From Akkermansiaceae bacterium (GTDB taxonomy: Bacteria > Verrucomicrobiota > Verrucomicrobiia > Verrucomicrobiales > Akkermansiaceae), in NCBI GenBank assembly GCA_015062005.1, contig SUVL01000001.1, positions 1-64,000 on the forward strand: 64,000 bases of DNA. Reading direction: 5' to 3'. The notes under the pieces are model-generated. The model saw nothing but the letters and a program-made list of their open reading frames with translations, ran no database searches and was not told where the DNA came from. Both the position numbers and the translations under genes were made by a program. This document shows positions 16,468 through 25,396 of the stretch, piece after piece (the first letter of the stretch is position 1; each line of letters starts with the position of its first letter).

Positions 16468-17096
16468 AGAATCAAGCCAGAATCCAACTCATCATCACCG
16501 TAGATGAGTTCAGCCAGCACGGGCAGCCCGGTGTATTCCTCCAGCATGGCACGATTCGTTACGGCGGCGGTATCCCATTCCTCAGCCTGCTGGTTGAGAA
16601 TGATACCGCGGCATTCCAGGCCGCGCTCGCGAATGGCGCGCACCACCATGAGCGCCTGGCTCACAGCCCCCTGCCTGTTGCTCACCACAAGCAGTACAGG
16701 AAACCCGAGTGATGCCGCAAGGTCAGCCATGGTCTTGCCCGGGCAAAGTGGCGTTTCCCAGCCACCGACACCCTCAACCAGCAGCGTATCGTACTGAGCC
16801 GCCAGGCTCTGCGTGCTTTCCACCAGCGTGGGGATGGAGACCGGCTTGCGCTCAAACTCAGCCCCCATGCGCGGGTCTGCCGCCGTGCGGAGGTAGAGGG
16901 GATTAATCCGCTCCAGGCTCAGCGTGGGGGCACCGGCAGCCTCACGCATGGCACGGAGTTCCTTGCGGTCACCGCAGGACACAGGCTTGCACCCCATCGC
17001 AGCCACACCTCGCTGTTTCAAATCACGTAAAAGCGCCGTCAGCACATGAGTCTTGCCCACGGCCACATCCGTTCCTGCTATAAAGTAGGCATTCAT
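16434..17096 (-). CDS. bioD: Dethiobiotin synthetase
   Basis: ATP-dependent closure of the ureido ring of dethiobiotin in biotin synthesis. The 220-residue protein opens with the BioD P-loop FIAGTDVAVGKTH (5-17), then GCKPVSCG and VEGVGGWETPL with the conserved magnesium and substrate loops, and NQQAEEWD near the base-recognition site. The start is 17096 or the adjacent ATG at 17099. The last 11 codons (LNWGLLKSHQI) lie inside the terminal repeat of the transposase element, so insertion seems to have replaced the original end. Confidence 0.9.
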   Translation of the reverse strand: MNAYFIAGTDVAVGKTHVLTALLRDLKQRGVAAMGCKPVSCGDRKELRAMREAAGAPTLSLERINPLYLRTAADPRMGAEFERKPVSIPTLVESTQSLAAQYDTLLVEGVGGWETPLCPGKTMADLAASLGFPVLLVVSNRQGAVSQALMVVRAIRERGLECRGIILNQQAEEWDTAAVTNRAMLEEYTGLPVLAELIYGDDELDSGLILNWGLLKSHQI

Positions 17097-17109
17097 CATC
17101 AGGGCAGAA

Positions 17110-17277
17110 TCACTCAGGCATCGAAAGCCGGATATCATCAATACTCCACTCCGGGCTGGTGGAACGCACCAGCAGGTGGTTCACCATAAACCAGACCACC
17201 ACCGCCGCCGCCAGGCATATTAATTTCGCCTGCCAGTTAGTGGTCAGCCACTTCTGAAATCTTATCCTGCGTCGCAT
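17110..17277 (-). CDS. 55-aa membrane protein resembling the N-terminal stub of CdaR/YbbR
   Basis: This small gene overlaps the end of cdaA by 41 nt. It encodes a basic start (MRRRIRFQKWL), then NWQAKLICLAAAVVVWFMVN, one membrane helix, and about 18 residues ending in DIRLSMPE. CdaR (YbbR) proteins, the usual partners encoded right after cdaA, begin in just this way (NWxLKLLSLxxAxxLWxYVN) but then carry YbbR domains, which are missing here. It is either a natural minimal partner or a truncated cdaR. Confidence 0.65.
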   Translation of the reverse strand: MRRRIRFQKWLTTNWQAKLICLAAAVVVWFMVNHLLVRSTSPEWSIDDIRLSMPE

Positions 17278-18025
17278 GGGAATAAAGAAGTTGAGTTAAT
17301 CGTTCGGAAAGCAAATCCAGGTTAATATCTCGCTGCACCACATTGCCCACAGCCAGGGAAACAGAGCCGGTTTCTTCTGAAACAATGATAACCACGGCGT
17401 CTGAGGCCTCCGCCAGGCCGATACCGGCGCGGTGGCGCAGCCCCATGCTGCGGTCCTTCAGCTCCCGGTTGGAAACCGGCAGAATGGCCGCGGCAGCCAC
17501 AATACGCTCATTGTTCACAATGACCGCACCATCGTGCAGCAGCGTCTTGGGCATGAAGATGGTGCCGATGAGCTCTCGGGTATAGTGGGCATCCAGCTCC
17601 GTGCCGGTTTTGGCATATTCATGCAGCTTGTTGGAGCGGCAGATGGCAATGAGCGCCCCATAGCGCTTGGAAACAAGGTAGGAAACCGACTCCCTCACCA
17701 GCGTGACGAAGTCCTGGTTTTCCTGCTGGCTGTTAATCAGGCGCGCAATGAGTTTGTTGGAACCAAGGCGGGCCAGAGCCGTGCGCAGCTCAGGCTGGAA
17801 TAGGATAACCAGAATGGTACCTGGTCCGATGATGAGCCCGGCCAGGTGCTTGAGCACCACGGCGTGCGTCAGTTCCAACAGGAAATAGCCCAGAATGACC
17901 GTAGCAATCAGCCCCGCCAGAATTGCCGCGGCGCGAGAATCCTTCACCGCGCGGTACAGTTGGTAAAATAATGCCCAGAGCACCAGAATCTCAAAGATGC
18001 CTCTGAGTATTTCGTAAAAGGTCAT
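17237..18025 (-). CDS. cdaA: Diadenylate cyclase CdaA
   Basis: Membrane-bound enzyme that makes c-di-AMP from two ATP. The 262-residue protein has three N-terminal membrane helices (to about residue 75) and a DAC domain with the catalytic DGA (165-167) and RHRAG (197-201) motifs. Length and order are those of CdaA/DacA. The gene has a leaderless promoter, and its end overlaps a small CdaR-like gene, the usual cdaA-cdaR arrangement in reduced form. In other bacteria c-di-AMP controls potassium and osmotic balance; targets are not visible here. Confidence 0.93.
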   Translation of the reverse strand: MTFYEILRGIFEILVLWALFYQLYRAVKDSRAAAILAGLIATVILGYFLLELTHAVVLKHLAGLIIGPGTILVILFQPELRTALARLGSNKLIARLINSQQENQDFVTLVRESVSYLVSKRYGALIAICRSNKLHEYAKTGTELDAHYTRELIGTIFMPKTLLHDGAVIVNNERIVAAAAILPVSNRELKDRSMGLRHRAGIGLAEASDAVVIIVSEETGSVSLAVGNVVQRDINLDLLSERLTQLLYSHATQDKISEVADH

Positions 18026-18031
18026 GCCCGT

Positions 18032-18060
18032 ATCTTACTATGAGAAAAGGGACATGGCAA
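18032..18060 (-). promoter_or_regulatory. cdaA promoter (leaderless)
   Basis: On the minus strand, TTGCCA (18055-18060), a 17-bp spacer and TAAGAT (18032-18037) end 6 nt before the ATG at 18025. Confidence 0.65.
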
Positions 18061-18125
18061 GCGGAATCAACCCTCCACGCACCTCCAATTCCGACAAAAA
18101 TGTACAGCAAAAGAGATTTTCCTGT

Positions 18126-18153
18126 TTGCAAGAAGATATAAATATGCTAGAAT
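18126..18153 (+). promoter_or_regulatory. Promoter of the LptF/G gene (short leader)
   Basis: TTGCAA (18126-18131), a 16-bp spacer and TAGAAT (18148-18153), ending 13 nt before the ATG at 18167. Confidence 0.6.
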
Positions 18154-18166
18154 ACGTGTCGTTGCA

Positions 18167-19393
18167 ATGAAAACAATAGACCGTTACATTCTTAAGCAAC
18201 TCATCTCGGTAACATTCCTGGGGGTGCTCTCGCTGACCATGCTGCTGCTGCTGGGCCAGCTCTTCAAGGAATTGCACTCACTCCTGGTGGAAAGCGGTGC
18301 TCCGCCCACCATCGTTATCGACTTCATTCTGCAGGTCATCCCCTTCTCGCTCACTTTCTCCGTACCGTGGGGCTTCCTTACGGCCGTGCTGCTGGTCTAT
18401 GGTCGTCTTGCAGCAGATAACGAGCTCACCTCCATGCGTATGGCTGGCCTGAGCCTGTGGCGTCTCAGCGCCCCGGCCATCGGCATGGGTATTGCGCTTT
18501 CTGCCCTCTGTTACTACATCAACATTGAAGTTGCGCCCAAAGGCAAGAATGCCATGAGCGAGCTTGTGATGAAGGCCGCCATGGATAACCCCCGCAACCT
18601 GCTCAACTCCAGCCAGAGTGTCACCAAGCTGGACAAAGTGCAGCTCTATATTGAGCACCGTGAGGGCGATGATTTGAAGGGGCTCCACGTCTATCCCGTT
18701 GAAAAGGGGCTTGATATGGGCTCTGACTTCGATGCCATTCATGCCGAAAGCGCAACCATCGGCGAATTTGACCCGAAGACCCGTCTGCTCCAGCTCACCC
18801 TGAAGAACGCCCGCATCGAACGCAGCGGCGGTCCGTTGACAGACATGCCGGCCATTGCCGTCATGCCGCTCCGCATCCACATCCCCATCAAAGACCAGCG
18901 CAAACTCAAGCCCAACCGTTTTACCAACAGCGAAATAAGCTATGTACTGGAGCACATCGAAACCACCCTGCTGCTGGACATGGCGGATATAGAGCGCTAC
19001 GCCGACAATGCCGCAGTACACCCGGCCTTCCCCTGCGCCACCCAGCTGTGGTCCGAGGTCCGCAAGGATGTGAACTACTACAACGCCATGCGTCACAAGA
19101 AGAACCTGCTGGCCTTCCAGACGGAAGGGGTGCAGCGAGCCTCCTTTGCCTGCGCCTGCCTGGTGTTCTCGCTCATCGGTGTGCCGCTGGCCATCACCGC
19201 CCGCCGCAAGGACACCTCCACCGGTTTTGCCATCGGTATTCTGGTAGCCGCGGTGTACTTCATGGCACTGGTGTTCTGCGAACTTTCGCGCAAATCCAGC
19301 GGCATGACGCCCTACATCGTGCTCTGGCTGCCGAACGTACTTTGCGCAGCCTTTGCCATCTGGCAGCACCAGAAAGCCAAGTATCGCGGTTAA
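18167..19393 (+). CDS. LptF/LptG-family LPS export permease
   Basis: Inner-membrane permease subunit of the Lpt machine that extracts LPS and sends it to the outer membrane. The 408 residues open with the family signature IDRYILKQLISVTFLGVLSL. Three N-terminal helices are followed by a periplasmic jellyroll-like region (about 120-290) and three C-terminal helices (SLIGVPLAITARRKDTSTGF, then VLWLPN). Whether it is LptF or LptG cannot be decided by eye. It faces metH convergently across a shared terminator. Confidence 0.88.
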   Translation: MKTIDRYILKQLISVTFLGVLSLTMLLLLGQLFKELHSLLVESGAPPTIVIDFILQVIPFSLTFSVPWGFLTAVLLVYGRLAADNELTSMRMAGLSLWRLSAPAIGMGIALSALCYYINIEVAPKGKNAMSELVMKAAMDNPRNLLNSSQSVTKLDKVQLYIEHREGDDLKGLHVYPVEKGLDMGSDFDAIHAESATIGEFDPKTRLLQLTLKNARIERSGGPLTDMPAIAVMPLRIHIPIKDQRKLKPNRFTNSEISYVLEHIETTLLLDMADIERYADNAAVHPAFPCATQLWSEVRKDVNYYNAMRHKKNLLAFQTEGVQRASFACACLVFSLIGVPLAITARRKDTSTGFAIGILVAAVYFMALVFCELSRKSSGMTPYIVLWLPNVLCAAFAIWQHQKAKYRG

Positions 19394-19418
19394 GATTTCA
19401 CGCCGCATCAAGCAACAG

Positions 19419-19446
19419 AAAAGGCCGTCTGGAAGGGCGGCCTTTT
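19419..19446. terminator. Bidirectional terminator between the LptF/G gene and metH
   Basis: AAAAGGCCGTC pairs with GGCGGCCTTTT (one G-T pair) around a short loop. A-runs and T-runs lie on both sides, so it can serve both convergent genes. Confidence 0.75.
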
Positions 19447-19451
19447 CTGCA

Positions 19452-22400
19452 TCAGCTCAGTTGGTGGGCACTTCGCTGTTCGTAATCGAAGCGCTGATCA
19501 TCTGCAATGGGGCCCACGGCAAAATACTTCGCAGCGGGGTGGTTGAACAGCAGCGCACAGACAGAAGCCACGGGATTCATCATGGCAGTCTCCGTAAGCG
19601 TGGCTCCCGTGTGCTCCGTGGCATTCAGCAGAGCAAACACGGTCTCCTTCTCGCGGTGGTCAGGCTGGCTGGGATAACCGCAGGCAGGGCGGATGGCGCA
19701 GCTGCCTTCCACCGGCCACACCTCATTGATGCAGTCCTGGGCGCATTCAGCCAGAGACTCGGCCAGCATGCTGCAAAGAGCCGCGCAAAGCATGGAGTGA
19801 TAGGTATCACCAGCGGCATCGAACTCCGCAGACCACTCCGCCCCACCGGTGATGGAAAGCTGGAGGGCACCCACGCAGCCCCCCTGCCCCTGCGGAGCCA
19901 CAAAGTCAGCCAGAGCCAGTCTCGGGCGGTCGCTGGCCTTCTGCTGGCGCAGGGTGTGCAGCACCGTACCATTCTCCAGCACCACGTCATCCTGCACCCG
20001 GGCCGCGGGCCAGATACCGAACACCGCGCGAGCCTTCAGCTTTGCCGGTGCCTCAGCCAGCAGGCGACGGGCATCATCCATGAGCCTCTGCGCCTCCGCC
20101 ACCTTATCGGCGGGGGCATCCGGATGCGGAGCCTTGCGCACCGGGTTCCACACATCCTGCATCTCAAAATAATGCAGCAGGATACTCCAGTCTGCCTTTT
20201 CCTCCAGCTGCTGCCAGGTGAGAGCAAAATCCGGAGCCGCGTGGCAGCACTTGCAAGCACCCGGCACCGCCACGGTGAAGATACCAGTGCGCAGGGGTTG
20301 CGGCTGCGGCTGTGCAGCCCAGTCAATCACCAGCGCCTGTGCGCGGGCCTCCGCCAGCGGCAGCAACGGCACTTCCTTCTGTTCAAACTCGCGGCAGCGG
20401 CGTTCCTGGTCAGCCTTGTGGGCGGAGATGAACTCCACCTTCCCCGGGCCGATGAGCGCCGCAGCCGCAGGAACAATGGTAGAGGCATCCGCTGTCTGCA
20501 CGACCACACCAGAGGGGTAGTGCGGTGCTATCTTCAGCGCCGTATGCAGCGGACTGGTCGTGGCGCCCCCCACGAGAAGCGGAGTGGTCATACCGGCGGA
20601 TTCCAGAGCAGCGGCCACCTTGGCCATCTCGTTGAGGGACGGGGTAATCAGCCCTGAAAGCGCCACTAAATCAGCCTTTTCGCGCTGAGCGGCGGCAATG
20701 ATGTCCTCGCAGGGCACCATCACGCCCAGATCCACCACGCGGAAGCCATTGCAGGCCAGCACCACCCCCACAATATTCTTGCCGATATCATGCACATCGC
20801 CCTTCACCGTGGCCAGCACCACCGTGCCGGCAGCATTACCGGCACCCTGTTCAGCCTCCAGCAGAGGAGTGAGCACAGCCACACTCTGCTTCATCACGCG
20901 GGCACTCTTCACCACCTGCGGCAGGAACATCTTCCCCGCTCCGAAAAGCTCACCCACCTGCTTCATGCCATCCATGAGCGGGCCTTCAATCACCGCCAGC
21001 GGGGAGCCGCAGAGCTCCAGCGCCTCGCGCGTATCAGGCTCCACGTACTCATTGATACCTTTCACCAGCGCGTAAGCCAGGCGCTCCTGCACCGTACCCT
21101 TGCGCCAGTCTGCCGGGGCGGCTGCGGCCTTTGCGGGGGCAGCCCCCTTTTCCTTGTTGGCCGCCAGCTCCTGTGCGTAGGAAATCAGGCATTCGGTGGC
21201 ATCATCCTCGCTGTTGAGCAGCACGGCCTCCACCAGCTTGCGGCGGTGGGCGGGAATGTTCGTGTAATCATCCATGAGCGCGGCATTCACAATGCAGATA
21301 TCCAGTCCATTCTGCGATGCATGATGCAGGAACGCGCTGTGCATGGCCTCGCGCACCGGGTTGATGCCGCGGAACGAGAAGGAGACATTCGATATACCGC
21401 CGGAGATGTGGCATTCCGGGTGGGCGGCGTGGATTTCACCCGCAGCCTGGAAGAAATGCAGCGCATGGTTGGCATGCTCGGCAATGCCGGTGCCCACCGT
21501 CAGCACATTGGGGTCAAAGATAATATCTTCTGCCGGGAAGCCGACCTTATTCACCAGCAAATCATACGCACGGTGAGCAATGGCGACGCGGTCCTCGCGG
21601 CCACAGGCCTGCCCTTTTTCATCAAACCCCATCACCACAACGGCAGCACCGTAGCGGCGCAGCAGTGTGGCCTCGCGCAGGAACTCCGCCTCGCCATTCT
21701 TCAGCGAAATGGAATTCACGATACCCTTGCCCTGCGTGCAGCGCAGACCTGCCTCAATCACCTCCCAGTTGGAGGAATCAATCATGAAAGGCACGCGGGC
21801 AATATCCGGCTCAGCCGCCACCAGATTCAGAAAACGGGTCATGGCCGCAGGGCCATCAATCATGCCATCATCGAAGCAGAAATCCAGCACCCTGGCTCCC
21901 TTCTCCACCTGCTGGCGGGCAATCTCCAGTGCTTCTTCGTACTTCCCCTCGCGGATAAGGCGGGCAAACTTCGGTGAGCCAGCCACATTGCAGCGCTCCC
22001 CCACAAAAAGCACCCCCTCACTGCGGTGGTGGTTCAGCGGCTCCAGACCGGCAAGCCGCATCAGCCCATTAGCCGGACGCGGCGTAATGGCACGCGGGGC
22101 ATAGCCCTGCACCGCCCCGCGAATAGCAGCAATGTATTCCGGCGTAGTACCGCAGCAGCCACCCACAATGTTCAACAGCCCCTCCTGCGCATACTCGCGG
22201 AGAATGCCGGCCATGTGCTCAGCGCTGTGCTCATAGCCCGTGGGGCTCATCGGGTTCGGCAAACCGGCATTCGGGTACAAACACACCGCGCAGTCGGCCA
22301 GTTCAGCCAGTTTCGCGGCAAAAGGCTTCATCAAGTCCGCACCTAGAGCGCAATTAATGCTGATAGCCAAGGGTTTTGCATGGCGCACGCTGTTCCAGAA

Positions 22401-23159
22401 AGCCTCCACGGTCTGGCCGGAAAGAGTGCGGCCGGCTTTGTCTGTTATAGTGAAACTGATGATGACCGGCGGCAGCTCCTGCTCCGCACGCAGTTCATCG
22501 ATGGCAAAAAGACATGCCTTCGCGTTCAGCGTGTCAAAAATCGTTTCCTGCAGCAGGATATCCACCCCGCCCTCGACCAGCGCCAGCACCTGCTCCCGGT
22601 ATGCGCGGCGCAGCTGGTCAAAATTCACAGCCCGGTAGCCCGGGTCTGTCACCTTGGGGGAAAGGGACGCCGTCACCGCCATGGGGCCAATGGAACCGGC
22701 CACCAGCACCGGACGGTTCTCCCGGGCCTCGGCCTCCTGTGCAGCCTCGCGCGCCAGCGCGCAAGCCGCCAGATTCATCTCGCGGGTCAGGGCACTCAGC
22801 CCCGCATTTGCCAGCACCTCTTCATAGTACTCCTGGCCATGCTCCGTGGCTTCGCTGTAGTGGAAGAACTCATGCTGAGCAATATTCGTGGCCGAGAAAG
22901 TGGAAGTGGTAATGATATCTGCCCCTGCGGCCGCGTAGGCCGCGTGAATGGAACGGATAATCTGCGGCTGCGTCAGCACCAGCAGGTCATTATTATTCAG
23001 CAGATCCCGCTCCGAATCTGCAAAACGCCCTCCCCGGTAGTCAGACTCGGTCAGGTGGTGCCTCTGCACCATGGTACCACAGGCGCCATCCAGGATCAGG
23101 ATGCGTTCCTGCAGGGTCTTGAAAAGAAACTCGCGGCGTTCAGTTGCGGTGGTTTTCAT
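19452..23159 (-). CDS. metH: Cobalamin-dependent methionine synthase
   Basis: Transfers a methyl group from methyl-tetrahydrofolate to homocysteine through B12. All four modules are present in the 1235 residues: the homocysteine domain with zinc cysteines Cys270 (INCALG) and Cys335-Cys336 (GGCCG); a pterin-binding domain ([14 protein letters not shown] onward); the cobalamin domain with [12 protein letters not shown] (near 785), which supplies the cobalt-binding His; and the SAM-dependent reactivation domain with [12 protein letters not shown] (near 1156). I start at 23159 ([12 protein letters not shown]), 7 nt after a perfect -10 box. No cobalamin or SAM riboswitch fits in the short upstream gap. 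Confidence 0.97.
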   Translation of the reverse strand: MKTTATERREFLFKTLQERILILDGACGTMVQRHHLTESDYRGGRFADSERDLLNNNDLLVLTQPQIIRSIHAAYAAAGADIITTSTFSATNIAQHEFFHYSEATEHGQEYYEEVLANAGLSALTREMNLAACALAREAAQEAEARENRPVLVAGSIGPMAVTASLSPKVTDPGYRAVNFDQLRRAYREQVLALVEGGVDILLQETIFDTLNAKACLFAIDELRAEQELPPVIISFTITDKAGRTLSGQTVEAFWNSVRHAKPLAISINCALGADLMKPFAAKLAELADCAVCLYPNAGLPNPMSPTGYEHSAEHMAGILREYAQEGLLNIVGGCCGTTPEYIAAIRGAVQGYAPRAITPRPANGLMRLAGLEPLNHHRSEGVLFVGERCNVAGSPKFARLIREGKYEEALEIARQQVEKGARVLDFCFDDGMIDGPAAMTRFLNLVAAEPDIARVPFMIDSSNWEVIEAGLRCTQGKGIVNSISLKNGEAEFLREATLLRRYGAAVVVMGFDEKGQACGREDRVAIAHRAYDLLVNKVGFPAEDIIFDPNVLTVGTGIAEHANHALHFFQAAGEIHAAHPECHISGGISNVSFSFRGINPVREAMHSAFLHHASQNGLDICIVNAALMDDYTNIPAHRRKLVEAVLLNSEDDATECLISYAQELAANKEKGAAPAKAAAAPADWRKGTVQERLAYALVKGINEYVEPDTREALELCGSPLAVIEGPLMDGMKQVGELFGAGKMFLPQVVKSARVMKQSVAVLTPLLEAEQGAGNAAGTVVLATVKGDVHDIGKNIVGVVLACNGFRVVDLGVMVPCEDIIAAAQREKADLVALSGLITPSLNEMAKVAAALESAGMTTPLLVGGATTSPLHTALKIAPHYPSGVVVQTADASTIVPAAAALIGPGKVEFISAHKADQERRCREFEQKEVPLLPLAEARAQALVIDWAAQPQPQPLRTGIFTVAVPGACKCCHAAPDFALTWQQLEEKADWSILLHYFEMQDVWNPVRKAPHPDAPADKVAEAQRLMDDARRLLAEAPAKLKARAVFGIWPAARVQDDVVLENGTVLHTLRQQKASDRPRLALADFVAPQGQGGCVGALQLSITGGAEWSAEFDAAGDTYHSMLCAALCSMLAESLAECAQDCINEVWPVEGSCAIRPACGYPSQPDHREKETVFALLNATEHTGATLTETAMMNPVASVCALLFNHPAAKYFAVGPIADDQRFDYEQRSAHQLS

Positions 23160-23166
23160 ATTGCGG

Positions 23167-23172
23167 ATTATA
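23167..23172 (-). promoter_or_regulatory. metH -10 box (leaderless)
   Basis: A perfect TATAAT on the minus strand, 7 nt before the chosen metH start. The -35 region is weak (CTTCCC) and overlaps the hairpin at 23180-23214. Confidence 0.5.
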
Positions 23173-23179
23173 AAGTAAA

Positions 23180-23214
23180 GCTGCCGGTCGGGAAGCATAG
23201 CCCGAACCGGCAGC
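23180..23214 (-). terminator. Hairpin between nuoA and metH
   Basis: GCTGCCGGTTCGGG pairs with CCCGACCGGCAGC on the minus strand and is followed by TTTACTTT. It probably ends nuoA transcription, but it also overlaps the expected -35 of metH. Confidence 0.6.
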
Positions 23215-23248
23215 GTTCAGAAACTCATATTCGTACCCGGGCAGGAAA

Positions 23249-23641
23249 TCAGCGGCGCGGCACGGGGTTGCGGTGCCAGGTGATAGCGCCCTTGCCCACA
23301 GCGTAGAGGTATGCCACCATCAGCACACCGATGAAGGCAGTCATGGCAGCGAAAGCCTCACCATTGTTCATCACCACATCCTGGAAGCCCAGGGCCCAGG
23401 GATACAGGAAAATCACCTCAAGATCAAACACCAGGAACAGAATAGCCACCAGATAGAACTTAATGGAGAAGAAAGCCGGCGCACCGTCACCCTCTGGCAC
23501 GTTACCGCATTCGTAGGGCACATCCATAGCGGAGCGCATCTTCGAACGGCGACCGAAGGCAATACTCAGAACAATAATGAGGCCGGCAAAACCAAAACCG
23601 GCAATCAACTGAATAAGGGCTGAAAAATATTCCTGTAACAT
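23249..23641 (-). CDS. nuoA: NADH-quinone oxidoreductase subunit A
   Basis: Small membrane subunit of respiratory complex I. The 130 residues form three helices with the family loop containing YECGN and the signature FFSIKFYLVAILFLVFDLEV. The start at 23641 (MLQEYFSALIQL) follows a good promoter; a TTG four codons earlier would be an alternative. The other nuo genes do not follow: a terminator and metH come next, and a tRNA region lies upstream. It is therefore transcribed apart from any nuo cluster seen here. Confidence 0.93.
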   Translation of the reverse strand: MLQEYFSALIQLIAGFGFAGLIIVLSIAFGRRSKMRSAMDVPYECGNVPEGDGAPAFFSIKFYLVAILFLVFDLEVIFLYPWALGFQDVVMNNGEAFAAMTAFIGVLMVAYLYAVGKGAITWHRNPVPRR

Positions 23642-23655
23642 ATCGCGGTGCAAAT

Positions 23656-23684
23656 TTTATACCAGTAAAGCTCGCACAAGTCAA
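23656..23684 (-). promoter_or_regulatory. nuoA promoter
   Basis: On the minus strand, TTGACT (23679-23684), a 17-bp spacer and TATAAA (23656-23661), ending 14 nt before the ATG. Confidence 0.7.
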
Positions 23685-23744
23685 TACAAAACCCTGCCGC
23701 ATATATGCCTGGCGAGCATATTTCCAAGCAAAACGCAGAAAAAC

Positions 23745-23776
23745 AAAGAGCGGCAGCCGCGAAACTGCCGCTCTTT
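23745..23776. terminator. Strong hairpin terminator
   Basis: AAAGAGCGGCAG pairs with CTGCCGCTCTTT around an 8-nt loop, with A- and T-runs outside. It lies between nuoA and the tRNA-remnant region; no intact gene ends at it, so it may belong to a lost tRNA unit. Confidence 0.65.
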
Positions 23777-23792
23777 TCTGGTCTGTTTGACG

Positions 23793-24186
23793 TCGGGCAA
23801 GCGGGATTCTACCCGCCCACCCTGCCACGACGTAGCCCGGGAACCGGGCGAAGACGGGTCCCCCTTTGCGGCGGGGTCGTGTGTTCAAATCCCGCTTTGT
23901 GAGGCAAATGCAAAAACGCTCAGCAGCGGTTGTTACCATTGCTGAGCGTTTCTGTTTCAATCGGGCAAGCGGGATTCTACCCGCCCCCTGCGGCCCTGTC
24001 GGGCTTCCCGCCGGGAGGTGTCCCGGCGGCGCAGGGTCGACTCGTGCCACCGGCACTCGTCGCCCACTTCCCCTTTGCGGCGGGGTCGTGTGTTCAAATC
24101 CCGCTTTGTGAGGCAAATGCAAAAACGCTCAGCAGCGGTTATTACCATTGCTGAGCGTTTCTGTTTCAATCGGGCAAGCGGGATTC
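23793..24186. repeat. Tandem tRNA-remnant repeat
   Basis: A block of about 117 bp (23861-23977) recurs at 24070-24186 with a single visible mismatch. It contains a plus-strand tRNA-like 3' end (TGTTCAAATCCCGCTTTGTG), a terminator hairpin (AAACGCTCAGCA...TGCTGAGCGTTT) and the minus-strand 3' end of tRNA-Pro (CGGGCAAGCGGGATTC). That last piece appears three times, at 23793, 23962 and, as part of the real gene, 24171. The stretches between the blocks differ in sequence and are GC-rich. Open frames here are spurious. Confidence 0.8.
24123..24160 (-). terminator. tRNA-Pro terminator
   Basis: AAACGCTCAGCA pairs with TGCTGAGCGTTT, 10 nt after the 3' end of tRNA-Pro on the minus strand. An identical hairpin at 23914-23951 sits in the duplicated unit. 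Confidence 0.7.
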
Positions 24187-24243
24187 GAACCCACGACCCC
24201 TTGCACCCCATGCAAGTGCGCTACCAGACTGCGCTACTGCCCG
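24170..24243 (-). tRNA. tRNA-Pro (anticodon GGG)
   Basis: The minus strand folds as a full cloverleaf of 74 nt. The acceptor stem CGGGCAG pairs with TTGCCCG (last pair G-T), discriminator A. The D arm is GCGCAGTCTGGTAGCGC. The anticodon stem CTTGC/GCAAG encloses the loop ATGGGGT, giving anticodon GGG. The T arm is GTGGGTTCGAATCCCGC. CCA is not encoded. It reads CCC and CCT proline codons. Confidence 0.95.
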
Positions 24244-24309
24244 TTGATTTGAGGTTGCCGCTCGCCTTGCAGCGTGGCGACGGGCGGAGTATACACGCAG
24301 TTTTTAGGA

Positions 24310-24338
24310 TTGTCAACCACTTTTTTTCGTGATATGAT
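24310..24338 (+). promoter_or_regulatory. argC promoter (near-leaderless)
   Basis: TTGTCA (24310-24315), a 17-bp spacer and TATGAT (24333-24338), ending 10 nt before the chosen ATG at 24349. Confidence 0.7.
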
Positions 24339-24348
24339 TTTTTTTGCC

Positions 24349-25392
24349 ATGAAGAAGGTGAAAACCGCCGTAGTCGGAGCCAGTGGATACACTGGCCAGG
24401 AGCTTTTGCGCATTCTGCTGCGCCACCCGGGTGTGGAGCTGGTGTGCGCTACGTCCCGCCAGTATGCGGGGCAGAAACTGAGTGATCTTTTCCCGCGTTT
24501 CCGGCATGTGCCGGGCGCTGATTTGTGCTTTACGGATTCGGATGTGGAGGCCATCGCCGCCACGGGCGCAGAGGCGGCTTTCCTGGCGCTGCCGCACGGT
24601 GTTTCCGTGAGCTATGGGCGCGGGCTGGTGGAGGCAGGCATCCGCGTGGTGGATTTATCCGCCGATTTCCGCCTGAATGATCCGGAGGTGTATGAGGATT
24701 TCTACGGCAAGCCGCATGCGGATGTGGAGCTGATGCAGGAGGCGCCGTACGGCATGCCGGAGTGGCACCGGGAGGAGATTGAGAAGGCCCGCATCGTAGG
24801 TTCACCGGGCTGCTACCCGACGAGCATCATCCTGCCGCTGGTGCCGCTGCTGAAGGCGGGGCTGGTGCTGCCGGAGGATATCGTGGTGAACAGCGGCAGC
24901 GGGGTTTCCGGCGCCGGCCGCAAGGCGGATATCTCCCTGCTCTTCTGCGAGTGCAATGAGAGCATGCGCGCCTACGGGGTGCCGCGCCACCGCCACCTTT
25001 CCGAGATTGAACAGGAGCTTTCCGCCGCTGCCGGCCAGAAGGTAACCATCACCTTCACCCCGCACCTCATGCCGGTGAACACCGGTATCCTGACCACTAC
25101 GGTGGCCAAGCTGAAGCCGGGTACCACTATTGAGGAAATCAACGCCTGCTTCGAGGCGGCCTACGCGAACGCCCCCTTTGTGCGCCTGCAGGGCCCGAAC
25201 AAGCCCACAGATACGAAGAACGTCACCCGCACGAATTTCGTGGACATCGGCTGGGCTATTGATTCCCGCACGAACCGCGTGGTGCTCATGAGCGCAGAGG
25301 ACAACGTCATCAAGGGAGCCGGTGGCCAGGGGGTGCATGCCTTCAACATCATGTTCGGTTTCGATGAGACCGAAGGGCTCTGGATTATCTGA
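24349..25392 (+). CDS. argC: N-acetyl-gamma-glutamyl-phosphate reductase
   Basis: NADPH-dependent third step of arginine synthesis. The 347-residue protein starts with the dinucleotide fold VKTAVVGASGYTGQELL and has the catalytic Cys155 in GSPGCYPTS, then NSGSGVSGAGRK and HRHLSEIEQEL with the conserved histidine. I chose the ATG at 24349; an in-frame ATG at 24334 lies inside the -10 box. The response-regulator gene follows 4 nt after the stop, so the two may share transcripts. Confidence 0.95.
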   Translation: MKKVKTAVVGASGYTGQELLRILLRHPGVELVCATSRQYAGQKLSDLFPRFRHVPGADLCFTDSDVEAIAATGAEAAFLALPHGVSVSYGRGLVEAGIRVVDLSADFRLNDPEVYEDFYGKPHADVELMQEAPYGMPEWHREEIEKARIVGSPGCYPTSIILPLVPLLKAGLVLPEDIVVNSGSGVSGAGRKADISLLFCECNESMRAYGVPRHRHLSEIEQELSAAAGQKVTITFTPHLMPVNTGILTTTVAKLKPGTTIEEINACFEAAYANAPFVRLQGPNKPTDTKNVTRTNFVDIGWAIDSRTNRVVLMSAEDNVIKGAGGQGVHAFNIMFGFDETEGLWII

Positions 25393-25396
25393 TGCC

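Noticed and set aside
23160..23240. Cobalamin or SAM riboswitch upstream of metH
   Set aside because: Only about 90 bp separate nuoA from metH. The -10 box is 7 nt from the start codon, so no leader exists to hold a riboswitch.
23502..24211. Open frames reading peptides such as KRDLNTRPRRKG
   Set aside because: Translations of tRNA T-arms and the tRNA-remnant repeat give these peptides. They are a known source of false genes.
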